From DASULK01 sp036381835 (GTDB lineage Bacteria; Actinomycetota; Actinomycetes; Mycobacteriales; Micromonosporaceae): 57,037 nt of DNA. Positions 35,120-46,689 of this stretch are shown in pieces. The DNA lies in the NCBI GenBank assembly GCA_036381835.1, contig DASVCA010000208.1, positions 1 through 57,037 on the forward strand, written 5' to 3'. The notes beneath the pieces are model-generated. The model was not told the DNA's origin, ran no database searches, and worked only from the letters and a program-made list of their open reading frames with translations. The position numbers and the translations under genes were made by a program. How positions within the stretch are numbered: the first letter of the stretch is position 1; the number at the start of each line of letters is the position of its first letter.

Positions 35120-36099
35120 AGCCGTTCGCAGAGCGCAACCCGTTCGCAGTCGGGGCGGCGGGCCTGGTCGTCCTGCTGGGGCTGGTGTTGGCGGCGTTTC
35201 AGATCGAGGACCTGCCGGTGATCGGCGGTGGCCCGTCGTACCGGGCGGCTTTCCGCGACGCCAGTGGCCTGGCGCCCGGCAACGAGGTGCGAATCGCCGG
35301 CGTGAAGGTCGGCAAGGTGACCGATGTGGCGTTGGCCCGCGGTTCGGCCGGCCCGTACGTGCGGGTCACCTTCCGAATCACCGAGGGCGACCCGGTGCTG
35401 GGACGCGACACCGCAGCCGCGATCCGGATCAAGACCGTGCTGGGGCAGAAATATCTGGCGCTCGCCCCCGCCGGGTCCGGCCGGCTCGCCGAGGGAGCGG
35501 AGATTCCGCTGTCGCGTACCGCCTCCCCATTGGACGTGGTGCAGGCGGTCACCGAGCTCGCCGAGACGGTCGAGCAGATCGACGTGCGGCAGCTCGCGGA
35601 GGCGTTCGAGGTGCTTTCGGCGGCGTTCGCCGACACTCCCTCGAGCCTGCGTTCCTCACTGGCCGGACTGTCCCGCCTGTCACAAGCGGTAGCCGGCCGT
35701 GACGCCGAGCTGCGGGAGCTGCTCGACCGGGCCCGGACGGTCACCGCGGTGCTCGCGCAGCGGGACGAGGAGTTCGAGCGACTGGTCGCCGACGGGAACC
35801 TGCTGCTGGCGGAGGTGCAGCGGCGCCGGGAGGCGATCCACGAACTGCTGGTGGCGACCGAGGAGCTGGCCAGCCAGCTGTCCGGCCTGGTCGCCGACAA
35901 CCGGGCCCAGCTCGCACCGGCCCTGGCCGAGCTTCGCGAGGTGGTGGCGATGTTGCAGCGCAGTCGTGCCGACCTGGAGCGGACCCTGACGAACCTGGCT
36001 CCGTTCCTGCAGGCGTTCACCAATGTGATCGGCAGCGGGCGGTGGTTCGACTCCTGGGTCGACGGCCTGCTGCAGCCCTACCAGCCGGGAGGACGCTGA
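35116..36099 (+). CDS. mceC: Mce family protein MceC
   Basis: Third MCE protein, 327 residues, with an anchor helix at ~11-28, an MCE domain (ASGLAPGNEVRIAGVKVGKVTDV, KTVLGQKYLAL) and a long coiled helical section. It ends soon after the helical region (FDSWVDGLLQPYQPGGR), so the C-terminal tail is short compared with its neighbours. The ATG overlaps the mceB stop, and its TGA shares a base with the mceD ATG. Confidence 0.92.
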   Translation: MKPFAERNPFAVGAAGLVVLLGLVLAAFQIEDLPVIGGGPSYRAAFRDASGLAPGNEVRIAGVKVGKVTDVALARGSAGPYVRVTFRITEGDPVLGRDTAAAIRIKTVLGQKYLALAPAGSGRLAEGAEIPLSRTASPLDVVQAVTELAETVEQIDVRQLAEAFEVLSAAFADTPSSLRSSLAGLSRLSQAVAGRDAELRELLDRARTVTAVLAQRDEEFERLVADGNLLLAEVQRRREAIHELLVATEELASQLSGLVADNRAQLAPALAELREVVAMLQRSRADLERTLTNLAPFLQAFTNVIGSGRWFDSWVDGLLQPYQPGGR

Positions 36100-37316
36100 T
36101 GATCGGTCCACGGTCGGCGACGGCCCTCGCCGCGCTGCTCGGGGTGCTCGTCGCGGTCGCCGTCTGGCGTCCGGGAGAACCCGAGCGGCTCCTGATCGCG
36201 CACTTCACCCGAACGGTCGGTCTGCACGTCGGGTCCGACGTGCGGGTGCTCGGTGTCAAGATCGGTGAGGTGGTCGCGATTCGGCCCGAAGGGCGGACGG
36301 TTCGCGTGGAGGCGCGTTACGCCGCCAGGTACGACATCCCGGCCGACGCCCGGGCGGTCATCGTTCCGCCGAGCGTCGTCAGTGACCGCTACCTTCAGCT
36401 GACGCCGTACACCGGTGGAGCCCGGCTGCCCGACGGGGCGGAACTTCCGGTGGAACGCACCGTCGTGCCTCTGGAGTTGGACGACATCTACCGCTCGCTC
36501 GACGAACTCAACCGGGCGCTCGGACCGGACGGGGCCAACGCGGACGGGGCGCTGACCGACCTGGTCCACACCGCACGGCGCAACCTGGAGGGAAACGGGG
36601 AGCAGCTCGGTGCCACCCTGGACGATCTGAGCCAGGCCCTAGCCGCTCTGGCTGAGGGCCGCGACGACCTGTTCGGCACGGTCGCGAACCTGCAGCGCTT
36701 CACCACAGCGCTGGCCCGCAGCGACGATCAGGTGCGTGAGCTCAACCTGCGGCTGGCGGCGGTCGGAGAGCAGTTGGCAGCCGAACGTGAGGAGCTGGCC
36801 GCGGCGTTGCGGGCGCTGGCCAAGGCGCTCGCGGACATCACCGGATTCGTGCGGGACAACCGCACGGCGCTGACCGACAACGTCGCGGCGCTGGCCGACG
36901 TCAGCGGGGTGCTGGTACGTCAGCAGCGGGCCCTCATCGAGGTGCTCGATCTCGCACCGCTGGCGCTTTCCAACCTCAATCTCGTCTACAACCCCCGCTC
37001 AGGCACGCTCGACACCCGCAACAACGCGTTGGGACCGTACGATCCGGCAAGCTACGTCTGTTCTCTACTGGTGAACCTGCTGCCCGTGGCGCGGGTGCCG
37101 CAGGAGTGCTTCGAACTTGCCCGGCTTCTGCAGCAGCGGAAGCTGCCGTTGACCGACGAGCTGCGAAGACTGCTCGATCTACCGCCGGCTCCGGCTGCCG
37201 GGTCCGGCGCGACGCCGAACACGCCCGCCACGCCCCGACCGCCGGAGCTCGCGGACGGATTGTCGGACCAGCCGCGCGATCTGACGCTCGGGGGGATCCT
37301 GCGAGGTGGATCATGA
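36099..37316 (+). CDS. mceD: Mce family protein MceD
   Basis: Fourth MCE protein, 405 residues. It carries an N-terminal hydrophobic helix, an MCE domain (VGSDVRVLGVKIGEVVAI, and SVVSDRYLQLTP in the usual LGxKYxxL place) and the helical domain with LNRALGPDGANADGALTDLV. A cysteine pair (SYVCSLL and PQECFEL) lies before a Pro-rich C-terminus. I start it at ATG 36099, overlapping mceC; an upstream in-frame start lies inside mceC and adds unlike sequence. Confidence 0.92.
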   Translation: MIGPRSATALAALLGVLVAVAVWRPGEPERLLIAHFTRTVGLHVGSDVRVLGVKIGEVVAIRPEGRTVRVEARYAARYDIPADARAVIVPPSVVSDRYLQLTPYTGGARLPDGAELPVERTVVPLELDDIYRSLDELNRALGPDGANADGALTDLVHTARRNLEGNGEQLGATLDDLSQALAALAEGRDDLFGTVANLQRFTTALARSDDQVRELNLRLAAVGEQLAAEREELAAALRALAKALADITGFVRDNRTALTDNVAALADVSGVLVRQQRALIEVLDLAPLALSNLNLVYNPRSGTLDTRNNALGPYDPASYVCSLLVNLLPVARVPQECFELARLLQQRKLPLTDELRRLLDLPPAPAAGSGATPNTPATPRPPELADGLSDQPRDLTLGGILRGGS

Positions 37317-38590
37317 CGGTACGGGCCCGCATCAGACTGGCGCTCGTGGTCGGTGTGGCGACGGCGTTGACCGGCTGCGGCAGCCTCGGCGGATTGCCGC
37401 TGCCGGGCGCAGGACCGGACGGGCGGGCGTACCACGTCGTCGTGGAGTTCGCCGACGTGCTCGATCTCGTACCCCGTTCCGCGGTGAAGGTCGACGACGT
37501 CACGGTCGGGCGCGTGGAGGACATCTGGCTGTCCGGGTGGACGGCCCGGGTCCGGGTGCGCATCGACCGGAAGGTGAAGCTGCCGGACAACGCCACCGCC
37601 GCGGTGCGGCAGACCAGCCTGCTCGGTGAGAAGTACGTCGAGCTCGCCCCACCGGTCACGGAGCGGGCCCGGGGCGAGCTTTCCGACGGCGACGTCATTC
37701 CGCTGTCGCGCACCGGCCGGTCGGCGGAGGTGGAGGAGGTGTTGTCCGCGCTCGGATTGGTGCTCAGCGGCGGGGGGCTGGCTCATCTCAAGACCATCAA
37801 CCGGGAGTTGGCCCGAGCCTTCGAGGGACGGGAGGACGAGGTCCGCGGCACGCTGCACGAGTTGAACACCTTGATCGGCGGGTTGGAGGCGCAGAAGGGG
37901 GACATTGTCCGGGCGATCGACGCGCTGGACCGGCTCACCGAGCGACTGGCGGCGCAGCGGGAGACGGTCGGCGAGGCGGTGGACGCGTTCGCGCCGGGAC
38001 TGCGGGTGCTCGCCGAGCAGCGCGAGCAGTTGACCGCGACCCTCACCGCCCTCGACGAGTTGAGTGAGGTCGGCGTCCGGGTCGTCGAGGCCAGCCGGGC
38101 GGACACGCTCGCCAACATCCAAGCGCTGCGGCCGATCCTGGAGCAGCTGGTGCGGGCTGGCGACGACCTGCCGAGGGCCATGGACTTTTTGTTGTCGTAC
38201 CCGTTCCCGCCGAACGTCACCGGCGCGATCGTCGGCGACGCGGTCAATCTGCAGGTCACCCTCGATCTGGACGCGGCGTCGATCCTGGCGAACCTGCTGG
38301 CCGCCGCGCCGCAGCCGCGGTCCGAACAGCCGCGACCGCAGCTGCCCGAACTTCCGTCCCTGCCGCTTCCGTCCCTGCCGCTTCCGTCCCTGTCGCCGCT
38401 GCCGTCACTGCCATCGCTGCCGTTGCCGAGCCTGACCCCGACTCCACTGCCGACCGTCTCGCTACCCGGGCTGCCCCTGACCGAGCCGCTGCAGGGTCTG
38501 CCGATAGCCGAGGGCATGGCGCCGCTGGGCGCGGCCGAGATCCAGCAGGGCGGTCTCGTCGAGTTGTTGCATCAGGGGGTGCAGGCATGA
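37313..38590 (+). CDS. mceE: Mce family lipoprotein MceE
   Basis: Fifth MCE protein, 425 residues, and the lipoprotein member (LprK-like). The signal peptide ends in the lipobox LTGC, giving a lipid-anchored cysteine at residue ~22. An MCE domain (AVKVDDVTVGRVEDI, TSLLGEKYVEL) and helical region follow. The C-terminal ~90 residues are a Leu-Pro-Ser repeat tract encoded partly by 15-base tandem repeats at 38351-38395. Overlaps of 4 bases on both sides keep it in the operon. Confidence 0.93.
   Translation: MTVRARIRLALVVGVATALTGCGSLGGLPLPGAGPDGRAYHVVVEFADVLDLVPRSAVKVDDVTVGRVEDIWLSGWTARVRVRIDRKVKLPDNATAAVRQTSLLGEKYVELAPPVTERARGELSDGDVIPLSRTGRSAEVEEVLSALGLVLSGGGLAHLKTINRELARAFEGREDEVRGTLHELNTLIGGLEAQKGDIVRAIDALDRLTERLAAQRETVGEAVDAFAPGLRVLAEQREQLTATLTALDELSEVGVRVVEASRADTLANIQALRPILEQLVRAGDDLPRAMDFLLSYPFPPNVTGAIVGDAVNLQVTLDLDAASILANLLAAAPQPRSEQPRPQLPELPSLPLPSLPLPSLSPLPSLPSLPLPSLTPTPLPTVSLPGLPLTEPLQGLPIAEGMAPLGAAEIQQGGLVELLHQGVQA
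38351..38395 (+). repeat. three tandem 15-bp repeats inside mceE
   Basis: CTTCCGTCCCTGCCG occurs twice exactly (38351-38365, 38366-38380) and a third time with one change (38381-38395). Each unit encodes Leu-Pro-Ser-Leu-Pro/Ser in frame, so copy-number change would alter the length of the tail without a frameshift. Confidence 0.9.
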
Positions 38591-39864
38591 TCACCCGTCG
38601 GGTTCGTATCCAGGTGCTCGTCTTCCTGGTGGTGAGCCTGCTCGGCGTCGCCTTCGTCGGGCTGCGCTACGTAGGGCTCGGGGATTTCGTGCTCGGTCGG
38701 GGCACGGTGGTGTACGCCGACTTCGCCACCGCCGGTGGCATCTTCACCAACGCCCCGGTCACCTACCGGGGGGTCCCGATCGGCAGGGTGGGTACCGTCA
38801 CCCTGCACCACGACGGGGTCCGCGTCGAACTGCGCCTCGACCGGGGGACGCGGGTGCCGGACGATCTCACCGCGGTCGTCGCGCAGCGCTCCGCGGTCGG
38901 CGAACAGTACGTGGACCTGCGACCGAACACCGACGATGGACCGTACTTGCGCGACGGCGCGGTGATCCCCCGTTCCCGTACCGCGACGCCGCTGCCCGTG
39001 GAGACCATGCTGACCAACCTGGACGCGTTGGTGCGTTCCGTCGGCGTGGACGACCTCCGGATCGTGGTCGACGAGCTGGGTCGGGCGTTCGAGGGCCGGG
39101 AGAGCGCGCTGCGACGGCTGCTCGACGCCAACAGCCTGCTGCTGGCCGAGGCGGGCCGGCGACTACCGGAGACACTCGCGCTGATCCGAGACGGTCGTAC
39201 CGTGCTGTCCACCCAGCTGGCGTCGGCCGACGCGATCCGGCGATGGGCCGCGTCGCTGGCGGAACTGTCGGCGGCGATGCGGGCGGCCGACCCGGATCTG
39301 CGTCGGGTGATCGCGCAGGGGCCACCGGCGGCGATCGAGATCGGCAAGCTGCTGCGGGACCTGGAGCCCGCCGTCGGCACGCTGCTCGGCAACCTGGTCA
39401 CCGTCAACGGGATCGCGGTGCGCCGACTGGCCGGGATCGAACAGGTCCTCGTCGTCTATCCGATGGCGGTGGCCGGCGGCTATACGGTCGTGCCGGGGGA
39501 CGGCACCGTCCATCTCGGTCTGGTGCTCAACGTCGATGATCCGCCGCCGTGCAACTACGTCCGCAGCGGTCAGAAGCGGTGCACCGCCGCAGAGCGGTCA
39601 CGCGGATCGGCGGTACGAGGTGAGCACAACGCCCCGCGGCCGGACGGCGACCCGGCAGCGCCGGATCAGTCCGGGCAGCGGGCACCCGAGGCGGAGCGAT
39701 CCGGCGTGAACAGCGGGCCCCCCATCGCGGGGTACGACCCGGCGACCGGACTGGTCATCGGACCCGATGGGCAGCCGATCCAGTTCGGCGCCACCGGCGG
39801 GCAGGCCCGGCTCGCCGGGGACCAGTCCTGGAAGCAGCTGCTACTGGCCGGGTTGGCGCCGTGA
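38587..39864 (+). CDS. mceF: Mce family protein MceF
   Basis: Sixth MCE protein, 425 residues. It has an anchor helix (~9-28), an MCE domain (NAPVTYRGVPIGRVGTV, RSAVGEQYVDL), a helical needle and a C-terminal domain with the cysteine pair PPPCNYV and KRCTAAE. The last ~85 residues are hydrophilic and disordered-looking but end in an ordered YDPATGLVIGPDGQPIQFG segment seen in many MceF proteins. The ATG overlaps the mceE stop. Confidence 0.93.
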   Translation: MITRRVRIQVLVFLVVSLLGVAFVGLRYVGLGDFVLGRGTVVYADFATAGGIFTNAPVTYRGVPIGRVGTVTLHHDGVRVELRLDRGTRVPDDLTAVVAQRSAVGEQYVDLRPNTDDGPYLRDGAVIPRSRTATPLPVETMLTNLDALVRSVGVDDLRIVVDELGRAFEGRESALRRLLDANSLLLAEAGRRLPETLALIRDGRTVLSTQLASADAIRRWAASLAELSAAMRAADPDLRRVIAQGPPAAIEIGKLLRDLEPAVGTLLGNLVTVNGIAVRRLAGIEQVLVVYPMAVAGGYTVVPGDGTVHLGLVLNVDDPPPCNYVRSGQKRCTAAERSRGSAVRGEHNAPRPDGDPAAPDQSGQRAPEAERSGVNSGPPIAGYDPATGLVIGPDGQPIQFGATGGQARLAGDQSWKQLLLAGLAP

Positions 39865-39902
39865 ATTCGGGACCGACCGCACACCGCCCCGAGGAGGTAT
39901 CG

Positions 39903-40520
39903 ATGTCAGTCACAGAGGTCCGCGGTCGGCGGCAGGTCCGTCGCCGCCCGGTGCGGCTGCGGGTGGTCCGCACGCCGGCGACCGGCGCGGAGGTTCCACC
40001 GAGGATCGGGGTAACGGAACCGGTTCGACCGCCGGTCCGTCGGCGGTCGCTCACCCTGGTATTGGCGGTGGTGTTGCTGGCCGGGCTCGTCGCCCTCGGG
40101 TTGACCGGTCACCGCTGGTACCAGCGGCACCGGCTGGGGACGGCGCACCAGGCGGCGATAGCGGCGGCGAAGCAGGCGACGGTCGACTTCGTGTCCATCA
40201 GCGCGGCGAGCGTCGACCGTGACCTGCAGCGCATCAGCGAGGGCGCGGCCGGCGACTTCGCCGACGAGTTCAACCGGGGCCGACAGCAGGTGCGCGCGGC
40301 CGTGGTGGACAACGACGTCGAGTCCCGGGGCACGGTGCTGCGCGCCGGGCTGGTCTCCGGCGATCTCGACTCGGCGGTGGTGCTGGTCGCGGTGGACGCG
40401 ACGGTGAAGAACGTGCGCGCCCCGGAAGGCCGTCTGTCGCACTACCGCATCCAGGTGGAGCTGATCAGGGATGACGATTCCGACCGGTGGCTCGTGTCCC
40501 GACTCCAGTTCGTTGGATAG
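39903..40520 (+). CDS. Mce-associated membrane protein (first)
   Basis: Small Mam/Mas protein that usually stabilises Mce complexes. The 205-residue product has a very basic N-terminal tail (RGRRQVRRRPVRLR), one membrane helix (about residues 57-75) and an outer domain of the SnoaL/NTF2-like Mam type (FADEFNRGRQQVRAAVVDND). I prefer ATG 39903 because GAGGAGGT lies 4 bases upstream. The GTG at 39861, which overlaps mceF by 4 bases, is the alternative and would add 14 residues. Confidence 0.85.
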   Translation: MSVTEVRGRRQVRRRPVRLRVVRTPATGAEVPPRIGVTEPVRPPVRRRSLTLVLAVVLLAGLVALGLTGHRWYQRHRLGTAHQAAIAAAKQATVDFVSISAASVDRDLQRISEGAAGDFADEFNRGRQQVRAAVVDNDVESRGTVLRAGLVSGDLDSAVVLVAVDATVKNVRAPEGRLSHYRIQVELIRDDDSDRWLVSRLQFVG

Positions 40521-40529
40521 GAGGTCGTC

Positions 40530-41066
40530 ATGCCGCGTCTGATCCCGTCGCTGCCGCGCCCGGGCCGCGGTCGGTCCGGGCGTCCCGGAGGCCGTTGGTC
40601 GCGTACCGACATCCTGCTGGGCGTCGCCGTGCTGCTGGTCGGCGTGCTGTCCGGGGCCGTCTGGTATGACACCGACCAGGCCGAGCGGCGCGCCCGCGCG
40701 GGCCGGGAGGCATTGGCGGCCGCCACCGTCGCGGCCCAGGCGATCTTCTCGTACGACTACCGCCGGTTCGACGCCAACGTGGCCAACGGGCGGCAGTTCG
40801 TGACCGGGAGATTCGCTGACGAATACGCGCAGACCACGGCCGGCCTGAAGGCCCCCGCCGAGCAGGAGCAGGCGGTGGTCCGGGCAGAGGTGTCAGCGGC
40901 CGGCGTCGTACACGCGAGCATCGAGCGTGTGGAGATCCTGCTCTACGTCAACCAGTACCGACGCAACATCAACATCGATGGTGAGAAGGTGGATCAGAAC
41001 CGGGTGGTGCTCACCCTGGTGCCCGTGGACGGGGAGTGGAAGGTGATCCACGCCACGGCGATCTGA
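40530..41066 (+). CDS. Mce-associated membrane protein (second)
   Basis: A 178-residue Mam protein with a basic N-terminus, one membrane helix (about 27-46) and an extracytoplasmic domain containing FSYDYRRFDANVANGRQFVTGRFADEYAQT, the usual Mam signature, ending in RVVLTLVPVDGEWKV. It follows the first Mam gene by 9 bases with GGAGG in the gap. It closes the 11-gene mce operon and faces acnR with only 4 bases between stops. Confidence 0.9.
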   Translation: MPRLIPSLPRPGRGRSGRPGGRWSRTDILLGVAVLLVGVLSGAVWYDTDQAERRARAGREALAAATVAAQAIFSYDYRRFDANVANGRQFVTGRFADEYAQTTAGLKAPAEQEQAVVRAEVSAAGVVHASIERVEILLYVNQYRRNINIDGEKVDQNRVVLTLVPVDGEWKVIHATAI

Positions 41067-41070
41067 GGCG

Positions 41071-41652
41071 TCACCGGTGTCCCTTGCGTCGGACCGCCTC
41101 CTCGACGAGATCGAGCACCGGGCCGAGGTCGCCGGCCGGGCGGCCCATCGCCAGATGCAGAACCAGGCCGTCGTGCGCCAGTTCGAGGAAGCGGGCGAGC
41201 ACCTCGACCGGTACGTCGTCGCGGAGCACGCCCGCCTCGCGTTGGCGGGTCAGCCGGTCCCGGGTGGCGGCGGCGATCGCCGCCGAGCGCTGCGCCCACC
41301 GCTTCGCGAACGCCGGATCGGTGCGCAGCCGTCGGGACACCTCGAGTTGGCTGCCGAGCCACCCCACCGTGTCGGGGGACGTCGCGCTGTCGAGCAGGTC
41401 CCGCATCACCTGGACCAGACCGTTGCGGGCCACGGTCTCGACCATGCGGGTGGCGTCGTCCTCGGCGACGGCGAGGAACAGCGATTCCTTGTCGCGGAAG
41501 TGGTGGAAAATGGCTCCGCGGGACAGCCCGGTCGCCTCCTCCAGCCGGCGCACGGTCGCACCCTCGTATCCGTAGCGGGCGAAGCAGGTTCGCGCGGCGG
41601 CCAGGATCTCCTGGCGGCGCGCGTCGAGTTGGTCCTGGCTGACCCGGGGCAT
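41071..41652 (-). CDS. acnR: TetR-family regulator, AcnR type
   Basis: A 193-residue TetR repressor. The DNA-binding domain reads GYEGATVRRLEEATGLSRGAIFHHFRDKESLFLAV, which closely matches corynebacterial AcnR, the aconitase repressor that senses citrate and iron. The rest (LEVSRRLRTDPAFAKRW, DVPVEVLARFLELAHDGLVLHLA) follows AcnR as well. acnA lies 2 kb away on the same strand, and both genes carry a related near-palindrome upstream. TTGCAC-N17-CACGAT ends 6 bases before its ATG, so acnR may be leaderless. Confidence 0.88.
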   Translation of the reverse strand: MPRVSQDQLDARRQEILAAARTCFARYGYEGATVRRLEEATGLSRGAIFHHFRDKESLFLAVAEDDATRMVETVARNGLVQVMRDLLDSATSPDTVGWLGSQLEVSRRLRTDPAFAKRWAQRSAAIAAATRDRLTRQREAGVLRDDVPVEVLARFLELAHDGLVLHLAMGRPAGDLGPVLDLVEEAVRRKGHR

Positions 41653-41688
41653 GCACCGATCGTGTCAGGTCCGGCCCGCAGGTGCAAT

Positions 41689-41700
41689 CCGTACGTACGG
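41689..41700. promoter_or_regulatory. perfect 12-bp palindrome, candidate AcnR operator
   Basis: CCGTACGTACGG lies between the divergent acnR and amidase genes, next to the candidate acnR -35 (41682-41687, minus strand). The surrounding 20 bases (41686-41705) match 16 of 20 positions upstream of acnA (46687-46706). Confidence 0.65.
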
Positions 41701-41727
41701 CTTGGAAAGCCTTGGCGGCGGCGACCG

Positions 41728-41733
41728 TATGAT
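41728..41733 (+). promoter_or_regulatory. candidate -10 box, leaderless start of the amidase gene
   Basis: TATGAT, an almost ideal -10, ends 7 bases before the GTG at 41741, with no ribosome site between. Confidence 0.6.
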
Positions 41734-41740
41734 CTACGGG

Positions 41741-42601
41741 GTGAGCCACCACGATGGACTCCCGACGCGCCCGTTGACCGTCGCCGCCGTGCAGGCGCCG
41801 GCGCTGCCGGGCGAGGTCGCCGCGAACGCCGACTCGGCCGCCCGCCTGGTCGGGCGGGCCACGGCCGCCGGAGCGACCGTCGTGGTCCTCCCCGAGCTGT
41901 TCCTGCCGGCGTACCACCCGCCGATGCTGGCCGACGACGCCGCAGCCACCGACGTGTTCGCCCACGACGACGGATGGGTCGACGATCCGCGGCTGGACCC
42001 GCTGCGGGACGCGGCCCGTGAGGGGCGGGCGGTGGCGGTCGTCGGTGCCGCCGTACGCCACGCCGACGGCCGCCGAACCTGCTCCTCGCTGATCGTGGAC
42101 CGGTCGGGGGGCGTGCAGGTCGGCTACGACAAGCAGCATCTGTGGGGGGACGAGCCGAGCCTGTTCACCCCCGGTCGGCGGGGTGCGAGCCTCCTGGTCG
42201 ACGGCTGGCGGCTGGGGCTCGGCATCTGCTACGACGGTTGCTTCCCCGAGCACGGCCGGGCCGCAGCGGCCGACGGCGCACACGGCTACCTGTGTCCGAG
42301 CGGATACCTGGTCGGTTCGGAACATCGGCGCGATCTCTACTATCCGGCGCGGGCCTTGGACAACACCATGTACGTGGTCTTCGCCAACCTGGTCGGCGGC
42401 GCGCCACCGTGGCAGTTCAACGGAGGCGCGGCGGTCTACGACCCGGAAGGCAGGCCGCTGCGGCGCGCCGCCGACGAGGGTGAGGACGTCGTGGTGGCCA
42501 CCCTGAGTCCCGACGAACTGGGCCGGGTCCGCGCCCGACACCGCATGCTGATCGACCGGCTGCCCCACCAGGGACCGGCTCGGGCCCTGCTGACCGGCTG
42601 A
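41741..42601 (+). CDS. carbon-nitrogen hydrolase (nitrilase superfamily amidase)
   Basis: A 286-residue nitrilase-fold enzyme that hydrolyses amide-type C-N bonds. The Glu-Lys-Cys triad is visible: Glu in VVLPELFLPAY, Lys in YDKQHLWGDE and Cys in GICYDGCFPE. The substrate cannot be read. The frame is open back to 41651, but GTG 41741 is chosen because TATGAT sits 7 bases upstream and the family N-terminus (LTVAAVQAPAL) begins soon after. It is divergent from acnR and shares the AcnR-like palindrome region. Confidence 0.88.
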   Translation: MSHHDGLPTRPLTVAAVQAPALPGEVAANADSAARLVGRATAAGATVVVLPELFLPAYHPPMLADDAAATDVFAHDDGWVDDPRLDPLRDAAREGRAVAVVGAAVRHADGRRTCSSLIVDRSGGVQVGYDKQHLWGDEPSLFTPGRRGASLLVDGWRLGLGICYDGCFPEHGRAAAADGAHGYLCPSGYLVGSEHRRDLYYPARALDNTMYVVFANLVGGAPPWQFNGGAAVYDPEGRPLRRAADEGEDVVVATLSPDELGRVRARHRMLIDRLPHQGPARALLTG

Positions 42602-42631
42602 AGCGGTCGCCGAACTCTCCTACCGGGACTG

Positions 42632-42659
42632 TTGCCGAGTGGCCGCCGTCACGTAGGGT
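42632..42659 (+). promoter_or_regulatory. candidate promoter, leaderless start of the HAD gene
   Basis: TTGCCG (42632-42637), 16 bases, TAGGGT (42654-42659), then 6 bases to the GTG at 42666. Confidence 0.55.
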
Positions 42660-42665
42660 GCCCGC

Positions 42666-43334
42666 GTGCCGCTCCTGCTGCTTGATCTGGATAACACGGT
42701 TCTCGATCGCGCCGGGTCGTTCCGTACCTGGGCCGAGGGGTTTCTGAGGGCGATCGGGGCGCCCGGCACCGAAATCGAATGGTTGGTCTCGATGGACGCC
42801 GACGGACTGACCGATCGATGGGACCTGGCCGATGCGATCCGCGCCCGATACCGGCTGCGCGCGCCCGCGGCGGCGATCGTCGACGCACTGCAGGCGGGCG
42901 TCATCGAACACACCCGCCTCGACCCGCTGGTGGCCTGCGCACTGCGCATCGCGGCCGACGCCGGTTGGGTGCCGGTCATCGTCACCGACGGAAGCGCCCG
43001 CCAACAGGAGATGAAGATCCGGCGGACCGGGTTGGACCGGTACGTGGCCGACTGGGTCATCGCCGAGGAGGTCGGGGTCAGTAAACCCAACCCTCGGATC
43101 TTCGTGCTCGCCGCCGAGCGGACCCGGATGCGGTTGCACGGTGCCTGGGTCGTCGGCGACGGCCCGGAGACGGACATCGCCGGGGCGGCCGCCGCCGGCC
43201 TGCCGAGCGTGTGGCTGCACCGCGGGCGGGACTGGGGGGAGCCGCGCTTCACCCCCACCCGCACGGCGGACGGGCTGATCGCGGCCATCGCCGCCGTGCT
43301 CGCCGCCGGCGCTCGGACGCCGGCCTTCCGCTGA
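42666..43334 (+). CDS. HAD-family hydrolase (phosphatase-like)
   Basis: A 222-residue haloacid-dehalogenase-type phosphatase. All four motifs are present: DLDNTVLD (nucleophile Asp and acid Asp three residues apart in style), IVTDGS, the lysine in GVSKPNPRIF and GDGPETDIAGA. A helical cap lies between motifs I and II (residues ~15-85). The substrate is unknown. The GTG start agrees with the promoter 6 bases upstream. It converges on the DUF2630 gene. Confidence 0.9.
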   Translation: MPLLLLDLDNTVLDRAGSFRTWAEGFLRAIGAPGTEIEWLVSMDADGLTDRWDLADAIRARYRLRAPAAAIVDALQAGVIEHTRLDPLVACALRIAADAGWVPVIVTDGSARQQEMKIRRTGLDRYVADWVIAEEVGVSKPNPRIFVLAAERTRMRLHGAWVVGDGPETDIAGAAAAGLPSVWLHRGRDWGEPRFTPTRTADGLIAAIAAVLAAGARTPAFR

Positions 43335-43350
43335 CCCGCCGGAACGGCGT

Positions 43351-43596
43351 TCACTGGAGGTAGCGTTCCACCTGTTCGCGGCTGCGCGGCCGCTGACTGT
43401 CCGGATCATCGCCGGCCGCCCGCGCCGCCCGCCGGCGTCGCAGCAGGTCCCAGCACTGATCCAGGGACTCCTCCACCTCGCGGAGTCGGTCGCGTTTCTC
43501 CGTCGTGGAGATCTCGCCCGACCTGGCCTCCTCGCGCAGCCGATGCTCCTCGTCGACCAGCTCACTGATCCGGCTCAGCAGGGTCCTGTCCTCCAT
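43351..43596 (-). CDS. DUF2630-type small helical protein
   Basis: An 81-residue, strongly charged protein predicted to be two long helices (LLSRISELVDEEHRLREEARSGEISTTEKRDRLREVEESLDQCWDLLRRRRAAR). This matches the actinobacterial DUF2630 family, whose function is unknown. The ATG at 43596 gives the family start (MEDRTLL); a longer frame adds 11 unrelated residues. It lies 95 bases downstream of the aconitase terminator hairpin on the same strand. Confidence 0.8.
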   Translation of the reverse strand: MEDRTLLSRISELVDEEHRLREEARSGEISTTEKRDRLREVEESLDQCWDLLRRRRAARAAGDDPDSQRPRSREQVERYLQ

Positions 43597-43690
43597 GCTG
43601 CGAGCCTGACACAGGGCGGCCTTCTCCACGCCCGGAATCCACTGGCCGCTGCGGGCGGCGACCGCGTCGAGGCCGAGCCCTGGCGCACGG

Positions 43691-43722
43691 CGGGGGCCCT
43701 TCCCGACCGGGAAGGGCCCCCG
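43691..43722 (-). terminator. aconitase terminator hairpin
   Basis: A perfect 15-bp stem (arms 43691-43705 and 43708-43722) with a 2-base formal loop starts 23 bases after the acnA stop. It is very GC-rich with no T-tract, as usual in this group. Confidence 0.8.
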
Positions 43723-43744
43723 CGCGTCGAACGGATCGCCCCGC

Positions 43745-46585
<2,841 letters not shown>

Positions 46586-46626
46586 GTCGTACTCCCTCTT
46601 GCAGTGAGTGTTCCCAAGCAGTCTTT

Positions 46627-46636
46627 CGTACGGCTT
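46627..46636. promoter_or_regulatory. second AcnR-box half in the acnA leader
   Basis: CGTACGGCTT here is identical to 10 bases of the acnR-side element (41694-41703). It lies about 42 bases before the acnA start. Confidence 0.4.
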
Positions 46637-46689
46637 ACCGCTCTGTTTGCCGGGGGCGCGGATCGGCCCGAGGCTCAACCGTTAATAAA

